Notes: a model not told the origin generated them from the letters alone. Numbered from the stretch's first letter, positions 1 to 8,968 are shown. The stretch: DNA of 15,338 bases from Nocardioidaceae bacterium (GCA_013813125.1 JACCSH010000283.1:1-15338); one strand, 5' to 3'. Numbers and translations: made by a program.

Positions 1-474
1 GGCCTCATCGGCCTCCCGGACGCGACCGCGTGGTTGGGCTCGTTACCTGCTGCGTGGGTGGCGCTGGTGGGCGTCACTGTGTGGTGGACGCTGGGATTCA
101 ACGCAGTGATCTTCCTGGCCGGCTTGCAAGACATTCCGGGCGAGCTCTACGACGCGGCGAAGGTGGACGGTGCCAGCGCTTGGCAGAGATTCCGCAACGT
201 GACGCTGCCCGACCTGCGGCCAGTCACCGTCTTCGTCACCATGATCACGATCATCGCGTCCGCGAACATGTTCGGGCAGTCGTTTGTGATGACCAGCGGT
301 GCGCCCGGCGGGCAGACCCGCACGGCAATCATGTACATCGCCGAGCAGGGTCTGCAGAACTTCCAGATGGGCGAAGCGGCCGCGGCGAGCTGGATCCTCA
401 CCCTGTTCCTCATGGCCTTGTCTGTGCTGGTCTTTTGGGTCACTCGCGACCGGGCGGAAGGCCAGGCATCATGA
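1..474 (+). CDS. Carbohydrate ABC transporter permease, MalF-like (5' truncated)
   Basis: Inner-membrane permease of a CUT1-type (carbohydrate uptake) ABC importer. It would pair with the MalG-like permease that follows to form the sugar channel. The frame is open from base 1, so the gene begins upstream and only the last 157 residues are visible. They show hydrophobic segments (VALVGVTVWWTLGFNAVIFL near the start and a last one before the C-terminus) and, between them, the cytoplasmic EAA loop that contacts the ATPase (ELYDAAKVDGAS followed by F-x-x-V-T-L-P). The EAA loop and the tandem arrangement are diagnostic of the family; the sugar is not readable from a permease. The stop overlaps the next start as ATGA, implying translational coupling. 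The glycoside hydrolases downstream suggest plant-type oligosaccharides as substrate (inference). Confidence 0.9.
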   Translation, partial: GLIGLPDATAWLGSLPAAWVALVGVTVWWTLGFNAVIFLAGLQDIPGELYDAAKVDGASAWQRFRNVTLPDLRPVTVFVTMITIIASANMFGQSFVMTSGAPGGQTRTAIMYIAEQGLQNFQMGEAAAASWILTLFLMALSVLVFWVTRDRAEGQAS

Positions 475-1283
475 AGGTGCTCCGGTATTCGCTGCTGGGA
501 GTCTTGGCCCTGCTCTTCATCAGTCCGCTGGTGTTCATGGTGGGCACGTCGTTCAAGACGCCGGGTGAGGCGCAGGCAACCCCGCCGAGCTTGTTCCCGA
601 CGGCGCCGACGACGCAGGCGTACGAACGCATCCTGAACGCAGCCGACACCCCGGTCTTGCGGTGGTTCCTCAACTCGCTGATGTCCGCCTCCCTGCACGC
701 ACTGCTCGTGGTTGCCACCTCGGCTCTGGCGGCTTACGCACTCGCTCGGATGGACTTCCGCGGCAAGAAGGTGGTGTTCGCGACGATCATCGCGACCCTG
801 TTCGTGCCACCGGTGATTCTCGTAATCCCCAACTACGAGATCGTCGCGCGTTTGTACTGGCTGGACACGTTGATCGCAGTCATCGTCCCGACGGCTGCCA
901 GCGCCTTCGGCGTGTTCTTCCTGCGGGCGTTCTTTCTGCAGCTGCCGCGTGAGCTGGAGGAGTCGGCATTCCTTGACGGCGCCAACCGCTGGCAGGTGTT
1001 CAGCAAGGTGATCCTGCCGCTGTCGGCACCGGCGCTCGCAACCTTGGCACTGCTGTCGTTCCTCACCAACTGGAACGACTTCTTGTGGCCGATCTACGTG
1101 TTGTTCAGTCCGGAGAACCGGACTCTGCAGGCGGGGCTTGCGACCCTGCAGGCAGCCAACAGCGTTCGCTACGACCTGCTGATGGCCGGTGCTGTAGTGG
1201 CGAGCCTCCCCGTTCTTGTGCTGTACATGTTCGCGCAGCGCTACGTCATCGAGGGCGTGAGTCGGTCCGGGCTCAAGGGGTGA
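471..1283 (+). CDS. Carbohydrate ABC transporter permease, MalG-like
   Basis: Second inner-membrane permease of the CUT1 sugar importer; its 270 residues match the usual MalG-type length. The N-terminus has a membrane segment (LLGVLALLFISPLVFMV) leading into the typical periplasmic-side SFKTPGEA motif. The EAA loop lies in the second half (ELEESAFLDGAN followed by FSKVILPLSAPALA), and the C-terminus ends in the family's YVIEGVSRSGLKG-type tail. The ATG overlaps the stop of the preceding permease, and a GGAAGG lies 9 nt upstream at 456-461, which fixes the start. An ORF in this frame stays open upstream but is out of frame with the preceding permease and is not coding there. No ATP-binding gene is visible; CUT1 importers often share an ATPase encoded elsewhere. 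Confidence 0.95.
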   Translation: MKVLRYSLLGVLALLFISPLVFMVGTSFKTPGEAQATPPSLFPTAPTTQAYERILNAADTPVLRWFLNSLMSASLHALLVVATSALAAYALARMDFRGKKVVFATIIATLFVPPVILVIPNYEIVARLYWLDTLIAVIVPTAASAFGVFFLRAFFLQLPRELEESAFLDGANRWQVFSKVILPLSAPALATLALLSFLTNWNDFLWPIYVLFSPENRTLQAGLATLQAANSVRYDLLMAGAVVASLPVLVLYMFAQRYVIEGVSRSGLKG

Positions 1284-2779
1284 CCGCAGCTGCTGGAGCG
1301 GTACGACGACGCACGGCCCTGAAGGCGATGGGGTTGAGTGCCCTGATGCCGACGCTGGTTGGCGCCGGTTGCGATGGCAGCCGGTCACCATCGAGTCCGG
1401 GCGTCGACCAGCGGCACCCCGTACTGGATTTGTCTTTCCGCATCACCGAGCAGTTCCGGCCATTCGCGCTGATCGCTCCTGGATTCGAACAGGTGGACGA
1501 GACCGATGTCGGGAGGATCAGGGGTCTGCGACGCGCCGACGAGGTACCCGTTGCCCCGTTCGTCGCGGTCGAGCTCGGTGTCGAAGCGATGTCAGAAGCG
1601 GGAGTCGCGGTGGGGCTCGTTGGAAGCGACGGCGACTTCGTGCTTGCGGCCTACGACCCAGGGAAGCGCACCGTCTCGATCGAGGTCCGTCGCCTAGGGC
1701 GCACGACCGCGGTGGCGGACGCCGAGGTGACGCTCGAGGCGCCTTTCGGCTTTGCCTTCGTGCTGTGCGAGAACCAGGTCACGGCCGTCGCAGACACGGG
1801 GAAGGGCTGGCAGCCGCTCGTCACCTCTCGCGACGGCGTTTCTGCGCTCGTCGACCTTCGCGACCCCGCCACTTTGGCGGAGTACGCCTTCGCCTTCGGT
1901 ACGAAGACCGACGCAGCCGACGTGGTGGTGCGAACGGTACGAGCAGGCGCCTTCGGCTACACCGGGCTTCGCGACCCGCATCTGGTGCAACGACCGGACG
2001 GCTCGGCCCTGGTGCAAGGCGGCAAGGTGTACCTGACGTTCACCTGCGCAGGAATGGGCTTCTTCCAGCAGGCGCACTGGGGGGTTTTCACCCTGGATCT
2101 GGGGGATCCGACTCGGCTCGAACAGGTTGCCCAGCTCTACTCCCGGCGCGACGGGTTGCTGCTGGGTGACCATGCGGGGCAGCTCATCGTCGATGATGCG
2201 CGGCCGGCACCGGTCGGGGTGAGCTCATGGGGCGACTTCGCCTTCGACGGAGTACACGTGCGGCATGCCGCGAGCAGCGAGGACCTTTTGCAAGGAGTGC
2301 ATCTGCTCGAGACGGAGCCGCTCGACCTGCCGACTGACGTGAGCTCGTGGGACCCGTCCTTCACCCGCACCGACGACAGGTGGTATGTCGCCTTCGTTGA
2401 AAGCCCGTCGCAGGACCCCTTCGTCTTCCACCCTGCCCTCGCCGTCGGCCTGCCCGGGAAGTCCTACGCCGACGATTTGGAGCTGGTGGCAGCCGACGAC
2501 ACGTTGCGAGAGGGGGAGGGCACGATCATCCAGCAGGTGGACGGCGCCTGGCATGTCCTCGCCAGCGACGCGGCCTCGCAGACTTATCCGGTCTACGACC
2601 TGGCGATGAAAGCGCTCGGCACGCTGGACGCGCCATACGGCACCAACATCCCACATCCGCAGGTCGTCAACCTCCCCGGAGGTGCTCATCTCATGGTGAC
2701 CTTCGACGGCACGCAATACGCGGAGGAGGTGCTCGGGTACGGAGGCCACGGCGACGTCGTGGTGATGGCCGCGCAGTGA
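1280..2779 (+). CDS. Exported GH43-like beta-propeller glycosidase, predicted Tat/lipoprotein
   Basis: Predicted exported glycoside hydrolase, 499 residues. The chosen GTG overlaps the preceding permease stop (GTGA), which gives an N-terminus with a twin-arginine-like motif (RRRTALK), a hydrophobic stretch and a cysteine in VGAGC at about residue 31. That is consistent with a lipoprotein anchored outside the membrane, though the lipobox is imperfect. Residues about 40-225 look like an all-beta sandwich. Residues about 226-499 look like a five-bladed propeller of the GH43/GH62 type, with RDPHL (Asp232), WDPSF (Asp358) and EGEG (Glu411 or Glu413) in the order and spacing expected of the base, pKa-modulating Asp and acid. 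Assignment to GH43 is by motif only; a related family or a non-catalytic binder is possible. The gene sits within a sugar-import operon, so local release of oligosaccharides for uptake is the likely role. Confidence 0.7.
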   Translation: MTAAAGAVRRRTALKAMGLSALMPTLVGAGCDGSRSPSSPGVDQRHPVLDLSFRITEQFRPFALIAPGFEQVDETDVGRIRGLRRADEVPVAPFVAVELGVEAMSEAGVAVGLVGSDGDFVLAAYDPGKRTVSIEVRRLGRTTAVADAEVTLEAPFGFAFVLCENQVTAVADTGKGWQPLVTSRDGVSALVDLRDPATLAEYAFAFGTKTDAADVVVRTVRAGAFGYTGLRDPHLVQRPDGSALVQGGKVYLTFTCAGMGFFQQAHWGVFTLDLGDPTRLEQVAQLYSRRDGLLLGDHAGQLIVDDARPAPVGVSSWGDFAFDGVHVRHAASSEDLLQGVHLLETEPLDLPTDVSSWDPSFTRTDDRWYVAFVESPSQDPFVFHPALAVGLPGKSYADDLELVAADDTLREGEGTIIQQVDGAWHVLASDAASQTYPVYDLAMKALGTLDAPYGTNIPHPQVVNLPGGAHLMVTFDGTQYAEEVLGYGGHGDVVVMAAQ

Positions 2780-2813
2780 TCGCTGCGCCGACTCAACAGA
2801 GAGTGGAACCGTA

Positions 2814-4676
2814 ATGACGAAAAAAAGTTTGCTCGCTTTGGCGCTCGCGTTGCCTCTGCTGGCAGGTTCGCAAGTCTCCGCCGCACCAGTGCGCGACTCG
2901 TATGCCAACCCGCTCGCCCCGAAGGTGCCGGACGACGGAACGGTTGACAGCTGTGCGGACCCCACCGTCCTTCGCGGGCAACGGCCCGACGACGACTACT
3001 GGTACATGTACTGCACCACCGACCCGCTGAACGACAGCGACGTCGACGCAGAGGGAAACCTCCGGTTCCACCCTCTTCCGATGATGCGATCGCGCAACCT
3101 GATCGACTGGCGCTACCTCGGCGACGCGCTCCCCGAGCCGCCCGAGTGGGCCGCCGAAGGTGCCGGTATCTGGGCTCCCGACGTCGTCTACTCCAAGGCA
3201 ACCGATCGCTACTACCTGACGTTCGTGGTGACCGACGTGGACGATGACGTCAGCAACGCACCCGGTTGCACTTTTGACAACGCCATAGGGGTGGCGGTCA
3301 GCAGAGGGCCGACCGGTCCGTGGAGGACGTCGGATCAACCGGTGGTGGGTCCGCGACGCAACCCCAGCGGCGCGGAGTGTGACTTCCTGTGGACCTTCGA
3401 TCCAGACGTGCTCGGTGACAGCATCGGCGAGCGCGGCGTCTTGTACTACGGCTCATACGTCGGTGGGCTGCACGCCACCCGCATCGAGTTGACGCGAGAG
3501 GGCATGCGAGCGCGTGGAGTCGCGCAGCGTATCGCTGTCAACGATCGCTACGAAGGTTCGAATGTTGTGAAGCGAGGAAACTGGTACTACCTGTTCGCCT
3601 CGGCCACCAACTGCTGCAACGGCCCGCTCACGGGCTACAGCGTCTTCGTCGGCCGGTCACAGTCGAGGTTCGGGCCGTTCGTCGACCGTGAGGGCAACTC
3701 ATTCCTCGAAGGAAGAGTGGGTGGAACCCCGGTGCTGAGCATGAACGGCAACCGCTGGGTGGGGACTGGCCACAACAGCGTGTTCCGTGACTTCGGCGGC
3801 CAGTGGTGGACGGTGTACCACGCGGTTGACCGCTTCGACCCGTACTTCGAGACGGACCCCGGGTTCACGAAACGGCCCGCGCTGCTCGACCCGGTGGACT
3901 GGGTGGACGGTTGGCCGACTGTGCGCGCCGGTCGCTGGGCGTCTGACCGGCGCGTGCCGGCCCCGGCAGCGCAGCCCGGTGAGGAGTCACGCTACGACCC
4001 GCACCGGGTACGGGCGCAGCGTCGTGGCGACTTCCTGCCTCGCCCGTCCGCCGAGTTCAACGGCTCTGGTCTCGGCAAGCAGTGGACCTGGGTGCGTGAA
4101 CCAGCCGACAGCTCGTCGTACGGCGTCGAGAATGGACGCTTCCGTTTCGACACCCAGGCTGCCGACCTCTACGTGGACAGCAACGACGCATCGGTGCTGA
4201 CCACCCAAGCCCCAAGCCGGAACTACGTGGTGCAGACCAAGGTGCGGCTAGACGTCCCACCAGAGGGCTGCTGCTACAACTTCGTGCAGGCGGGACTGGT
4301 GATCTACGACAACGACGACCGCTTCTTGAAGCTCGTACACGTCTCCATCGGCGAGACTCGGCAGACGGAGTTCGCCAAGGAGGTCGCCAAGGCTCCGGCC
4401 GAGTACCCGCGCTACGGCAACACGGTCGTCGGGACACCGGGCGACTGGACCTTCCTTCGGATCGTCCGTGAAGCGGACACCACCCGCACAGGTGCTCCCA
4501 GGGAGCGCTACACCGCGTACACCCGGCAGGTCGGCAAGGACTGGGTCCGCGGTGGCACCTGGGTGCACCACCTGGGCGACACCGCCGACATCGGCCTGGT
4601 GTCCATGGGCGGAAGCGGGTTCACCGCGGACTTCGCGAACGTCAAGGTCTGGAAGCTCCGCCCATCTGAGCGCTGA
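2814..4676 (+). CDS. Secreted GH43 glycoside hydrolase with C-terminal beta-sandwich
   Basis: Extracellular glycosidase of family GH43 (arabinanase, arabinofuranosidase or xylosidase activities), 620 residues. A Sec signal peptide is clear: KK, a Leu/Ala core, then VSA-AP with predicted cleavage after about residue 23. The five-bladed propeller spans about residues 30-385. Candidate catalytic residues are Asp49 (SCADPTVL, base), Asp196 (TFDPDVL, pKa modulator) and Glu247 (RYEGSNVV, acid); a WAPD motif at 120-123 is also typical. Residues about 410-615 form a beta-sandwich of the GH43 C-terminal/DUF1349 type (FNG..L..QW, Y.VQTKV, QAGLVIYDND). Several cysteine pairs, such as CC within NCCNG and GCCYN, fit disulfides in a secreted protein. 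It lies 34 nt after the preceding hydrolase with only a weak ribosome site, probably in the same operon. Exact substrate cannot be read; arabinan is a guess. Confidence 0.9.
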   Translation: MTKKSLLALALALPLLAGSQVSAAPVRDSYANPLAPKVPDDGTVDSCADPTVLRGQRPDDDYWYMYCTTDPLNDSDVDAEGNLRFHPLPMMRSRNLIDWRYLGDALPEPPEWAAEGAGIWAPDVVYSKATDRYYLTFVVTDVDDDVSNAPGCTFDNAIGVAVSRGPTGPWRTSDQPVVGPRRNPSGAECDFLWTFDPDVLGDSIGERGVLYYGSYVGGLHATRIELTREGMRARGVAQRIAVNDRYEGSNVVKRGNWYYLFASATNCCNGPLTGYSVFVGRSQSRFGPFVDREGNSFLEGRVGGTPVLSMNGNRWVGTGHNSVFRDFGGQWWTVYHAVDRFDPYFETDPGFTKRPALLDPVDWVDGWPTVRAGRWASDRRVPAPAAQPGEESRYDPHRVRAQRRGDFLPRPSAEFNGSGLGKQWTWVREPADSSSYGVENGRFRFDTQAADLYVDSNDASVLTTQAPSRNYVVQTKVRLDVPPEGCCYNFVQAGLVIYDNDDRFLKLVHVSIGETRQTEFAKEVAKAPAEYPRYGNTVVGTPGDWTFLRIVREADTTRTGAPRERYTAYTRQVGKDWVRGGTWVHHLGDTADIGLVSMGGSGFTADFANVKVWKLRPSER

Positions 4677-4695
4677 CCTCAACCCTTCGGGGCCG

Positions 4696-5055
4696 TTAGG
4701 GTTCAGGGGCCGAAGGGACGTAGACGGGCCCGGTGAGCTTCTCGCCGGGCCCGTCACCCGGTGCGTCAGGGATCTCGGACGCCTCCCGGAACGCTAGCTG
4801 CAACGATTTGAGCCCGTCACGCAGCGGCGCCGCGTGGTGGTGCCCCAGCTGCGGGGTCGCCGCGGTGACGAGCCCAGCCAGCGCTTCGATCAGGCTGCGC
4901 GCCTCGTCGAGGTCTCGATGGGAGGGCAAGTCCTCCGCCAAGCCCAGATGTACGGCGGCTGCGCTCATCAGATGCAGTGCGGCAGTCGACACCACCTCGA
5001 CTGCGGGCACGTCGGCAAGATCGCGCGTGGCGTTGGTCGCTGGCTCGTCGATCAT
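4696..5055 (-). CDS. DUF1844 family protein
   Basis: Small conserved actinobacterial protein of unknown function, 119 residues. The core (residues about 18-95) matches the DUF1844 pattern: VEVVSTAALHLMSAAAVHLGL, then an acidic DLDEAR helix, LAGLVTAATPQLG, and LRDGLKSLQLAFREAS. It is predicted helical and cytosolic; no catalytic motif is visible. The C-terminal tail (about 96-119) is Pro/Gly-rich. It is divergent from infC, across a 332-base shared upstream region, and DUF1844 genes are commonly found next to infC in actinobacteria (recalled, not searched). That neighbourhood hints at a translation link but proves nothing. It converges on the GH43 gene with only 19 bases between stops. I see no good ribosome-binding site before its ATG. 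Confidence 0.85.
   Translation of the reverse strand: MIDEPATNATRDLADVPAVEVVSTAALHLMSAAAVHLGLAEDLPSHRDLDEARSLIEALAGLVTAATPQLGHHHAAPLRDGLKSLQLAFREASEIPDAPGDGPGEKLTGPVYVPSAPEP
4724..4754. terminator. Perfect 10-bp inverted repeat, possible terminator for the GH43 operon
   Basis: ACGGGCCCGG at 4724-4733 and CCGGGCCCGT at 4745-4754 are exact inverted repeats around an 11-nt loop. It begins 48 nt after the GH43 stop and would fold in the transcript of that operon. No T-run follows, as is common for actinobacterial terminators. It lies inside the 3' end of the opposing DUF1844 gene, whose codons for GEKLTGPV it must also encode. Termination activity is inferred. Confidence 0.5.
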
Positions 5056-5078
5056 GGCCGAACAGTAATGGCTGGAAG

Positions 5079-5108
5079 ATGACGAGACGTGGCGGAGACT
5101 GCTAGCCT
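5079..5108 (+). promoter_or_regulatory. Candidate promoter of the infC operon
   Basis: ATGACG at 5079-5084 (four of six matches to TTGACA) and TAGCCT at 5103-5108 (TAnnnT form usual in actinobacteria) are separated by 18 nt. Transcription would start near 5115 and give a leader of about 270 nt before infC. This is the best pair I can see in the gap, but both hexamers are loose matches. Confidence 0.4.
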
Positions 5109-5182
5109 GATCGCCGACTCAGATGTCTTCTCGTCGCACTGACGGAATGCACCGCCTGGATGGGGTGTTGGACATCAAGCAA

Positions 5183-5307
5183 GCGGAGGCCACCTGGCTC
5201 CCACCCGCATCGGCTCTTTCAGGTCGTCGGGTCCGGTCGCAACGCGTGAGGCTTCCCGCCTCGCGCGCTGCTCGTGCTCGACGTTCGAGCCGGTTGGTGG
5301 TTTTCGC
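5183..5307 (+). promoter_or_regulatory. infC leader: candidate antiterminator and structured region
   Basis: Bases 5183-5194 (GCGGAGGCCACC) can pair without interruption with 5296-5307 (GGTGGTTTTCGC): nine Watson-Crick pairs and three G-U pairs. Since 5296-5308 is also the 5' arm of the terminator stem, the two folds exclude each other. Between the arms lie two local hairpins: 5244-5252 with 5258-5266 (9 bp, one G-U, 5-nt loop) and 5276-5281 with 5285-5290 (GCTCGA/TCGAGC, 3-nt loop). I see no convincing leader peptide. Low-GC Gram-positives control infC-rpmI-rplT by L20-dependent leader attenuation; whether the same ligand acts here is inference. Confidence 0.5.
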
Positions 5308-5337
5308 GGATACGACGGCGCGAAGCCACCTTTTTTT
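5296..5337 (+). terminator. Intrinsic terminator (attenuator) in the infC leader
   Basis: GGTGG at 5296-5300 pairs with CCACC at 5326-5330, and TTCGCG at 5303-5308 with CGCGAA at 5319-5324; T5302 can wobble with G5325 and T5301 is bulged. The loop is 5309-5318. The stem is followed directly by seven T (5331-5337), which is a textbook Rho-independent terminator and rare in GC-rich genomes. It lies 50 nt before the infC start and downstream of the only plausible promoter, so it should act as an attenuator. A second GGTGG at 5338-5342, after the T-run, could also compete for the CCACC arm. Confidence 0.75.
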
Positions 5338-5377
5338 GGTGGGGCCTCGCCGAACCGCCCTCATCCGTAGAACTTCC

Positions 5378-5383
5378 AGGAGG
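5378..5383 (+). promoter_or_regulatory. Shine-Dalgarno deciding the AUC start of infC
   Basis: AGGAGG ends 4 nt before ATC 5388. No ATG, GTG or TTG in the infC frame lies at a suitable distance, so this strong site points to ATC as the initiator. Confidence 0.8.
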
Positions 5384-5387
5384 ACCT

Positions 5388-6065
5388 ATCAGCACGGAGC
5401 TACGCGTCAACGACCGTATCCGCGTTCCCGAAGTGCGCCTCGTCGGCCCCAACGGTGAACAGGTGGGCATCGTCAGGATTGACGACGCCCTGCGACTGGC
5501 CCAAGAAAGCGATCTCGATCTCGTCGAGGTGGCCGCAACCGCTCGCCCGCCCGTCTGCAAGCTGATGGACTACGGCAAGTTCAAGTACGAGAACGCCCAG
5601 AAGGCTCGCGAGACGCGGCGCAACCAAACCAACACCGTCATCAAAGAGATGAAGCTGCGCCCCAAGATCGACGCGCACGACTACGCAACCAAAAGGGGCC
5701 ACGTGGTTCGTTTCTTGAAGGCCGGCGACAAGGTCAAGATCACCATCATGTTCCGCGGCCGCGAGCAGCATCGTCCCGAGTTGGGCTTCCGGTTGTTGCA
5801 AAGACTGGCCGGCGATGTCGAGGAGCTCGGCTTCGTCGAGTCGTCACCGAAGCAGGACGGGCGCAACATGGTCATGGTGCTCGGCCCCCACCGCAAGAAG
5901 GCTGAGGCGAAAGCCGAGGTTCGGGCCGAACGCGACCGCAAGGCCGCAGAACGAGACGCTGACAAGGCACTCGAGCAGGCCGAGCGGGTGGAGCGATCTG
6001 CCGCCGCGAAGGACGAGCCGAGGCGTGAGCGTCGGCGCTCGGAGAACCTCGACCCTGACATGTGA
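5388..6065 (+). CDS. infC: Translation initiation factor IF-3, non-canonical AUC start
   Basis: IF-3 binds the 30S subunit, keeps subunits apart and checks start-codon and initiator-tRNA pairing. The product is 225 residues. The N-domain begins [15 protein letters not shown] and includes the conserved [16 protein letters not shown]; the linker/C-domain has [26 protein letters not shown] and a core ending at MVLGP (residue 167). A 58-residue Lys/Arg/Glu/Ala-rich tail follows, longer than in E. coli but usual in actinobacteria. The conserved protein starts at ISTELRVN, whose Ile codon ATC sits behind AGGAGG, so I take ATC as the start. The open frame extends to a GTG at 5274, but that stretch is the terminator-bearing leader. 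A rare start fits IF-3 autoregulation, since IF-3 discriminates against non-AUG/GUG/UUG starts. First gene of infC-rpmI-rplT. Confidence 0.95.
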   Translation: MSTELRVNDRIRVPEVRLVGPNGEQVGIVRIDDALRLAQESDLDLVEVAATARPPVCKLMDYGKFKYENAQKARETRRNQTNTVIKEMKLRPKIDAHDYATKRGHVVRFLKAGDKVKITIMFRGREQHRPELGFRLLQRLAGDVEELGFVESSPKQDGRNMVMVLGPHRKKAEAKAEVRAERDRKAAERDADKALEQAERVERSAAAKDEPRRERRRSENLDPDM

Positions 6066-6121
6066 CGACTTCTCCACGGTTCACCTTCACCACTGTTCGA
6101 TGCGTCACCACTACCAACGCA

Positions 6122-6145
6122 GCGCCTCTCCAACCGGTCAGGCGC
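6122..6145 (+). other. Small inverted repeat before rpmI
   Basis: GCGCCT at 6122-6127 is complementary to AGGCGC at 6140-6145 with a 12-nt loop, in the 103-nt gap between infC and rpmI and ending 23 nt before the rpmI ATG. It could be part of translational control by L20 or an RNA-processing site, but a 6-bp stem is weak evidence. Confidence 0.25.
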
Positions 6146-6168
6146 GTGAGATACGAAAGCAGCGGCAC

Positions 6169-6363
6169 ATGCCGAAGATGAAAAGCCACTCAGGCACCAG
6201 CAAGCGGGTGAAGACCACCGGGTCGGGCAAAATCGTGCGCCAGAAGACCGGCAAGCGGCACAACCTCGAGAAGAAGCCTTCGACGGTGACCCGCCGGATG
6301 AGCGGTGTTGTCGAGGTCTCGCCGGCGGACATCAAGAAGGTCAAGAAGCTGCTCGGCAAGTGA
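6169..6363 (+). CDS. rpmI: 50S ribosomal protein L35 (bL35)
   Basis: Small basic protein of the large ribosomal subunit, 64 residues, the normal length for bL35. Family marks are the N-terminal [15 protein letters not shown], the central [17 protein letters not shown] and the C-terminal [11 protein letters not shown]. The ATG at 6169 gives the canonical N-terminus; only a weak GAAAG (6155-6159) precedes it, so expression may depend on coupling or on RNA structure in the gap after infC. It lies 103 nt after infC and 47 nt before rplT, in the near-universal infC-rpmI-rplT order. Confidence 0.97.
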   Translation: MPKMKSHSGTSKRVKTTGSGKIVRQKTGKRHNLEKKPSTVTRRMSGVVEVSPADIKKVKKLLGK

Positions 6364-6410
6364 CTTCCCCGCTCGCCTCTACGCATCACACCAGCTAGGA
6401 GTACATCGAA

Positions 6411-6815
6411 GTGGCACGCGTCAAAAGGGCAGTCAATGCCCACAAGAAGCGCCGGGAGACCCTCGAGCGCGCCGCCGGATATCGCGGGCAGCGCTCGCGG
6501 CTCTACCGAAAGGCCAAGGAGCAGGTCACACATTCGCTGGTCTACAGCTACCGGGACCGCCGAGCCAAGAAGGGCGAGTTCCGCAAGCTCTGGATCCAGC
6601 GCATCAACGCGGCCTCCCGGGCCCACGGCATGACCTACAACCGCTTTATCCAAGGTCTTCGCGAGGCCGGAGTCGAGGTCGACCGCAAGATCCTCGCGGA
6701 CCTCGCGGTCAACGACACGGCAGCCTTCGCCTCGCTCGTAGAGACTGCTAAGGCTCATGTGCCGCCGCCGGGCGAAGCGACCGGCTCCACAGCTGCAGAA
6801 AAAGTCAGCGCCTGA
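6411..6815 (+). CDS. rplT: 50S ribosomal protein L20 (bL20)
   Basis: Primary 23S rRNA-binding protein needed early in 50S assembly, and in several bacteria the autorepressor of its own operon. The product is 134 residues with the expected basic N-terminus ([28 protein letters not shown]) and the globular C-domain ([49 protein letters not shown]). The last 15-20 residues ([17 protein letters not shown]) extend beyond the usual length of about 117. The GTG start has an AGGAG at 6397-6401, 9 nt upstream. Its stop is followed by an open frame that leads without interruption into the methyltransferase gene in the same frame. Confidence 0.97.
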   Translation: MARVKRAVNAHKKRRETLERAAGYRGQRSRLYRKAKEQVTHSLVYSYRDRRAKKGEFRKLWIQRINAASRAHGMTYNRFIQGLREAGVEVDRKILADLAVNDTAAFASLVETAKAHVPPPGEATGSTAAEKVSA

Positions 6816-6846
6816 CCTCGCGCTCGAATCGTCAGCGCCTGGCCTC
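6804..6846 (+). repeat. Near-exact 16-bp direct repeat around the rplT stop
   Basis: Bases 6804-6819 (GTCAGCGCCTGACCTC) recur at 6831-6846 with a single change that turns TGA into TGG. The offset of 27 bases is nine codons, so the copy keeps the reading frame. It looks like a small local duplication of the rplT 3' end. Confidence 0.7.
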
Positions 6847-6872
6847 ACCCTGGCAGCGCAGAGGCGCGTGCG

Positions 6873-8967
<2,095 letters not shown>

Positions 8968-8968
<1 letters not shown>

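Noticed and set aside
1085-1279. Upstream extension of the lipoprotein hydrolase frame to 1085
   Set aside because: It overlaps the MalG-like permease out of frame; GTG 1280 gives a proper export signal and a GTGA overlap.
147-1391. 414-codon open frame on the minus strand across both permeases
   Set aside because: Antisense shadow of two certain genes; composition is Arg/Gln/His-rich with no recognisable domain, typical of high-GC complementary frames.
5274-5387. N-terminal extension of IF-3 from GTG 5274
   Set aside because: The stretch contains the terminator stem and T-run, has no IF-3 similarity, and a strong Shine-Dalgarno sits directly before ATC 5388.
5123-5458. 111-codon ORF in the infC leader (ATG 5123)
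   Set aside because: Runs through the terminator into infC out of frame, Arg/Ser-rich, no ribosome site; not a credible leader peptide. A 29-codon ORF at 5160-5249 also lacks a ribosome site.
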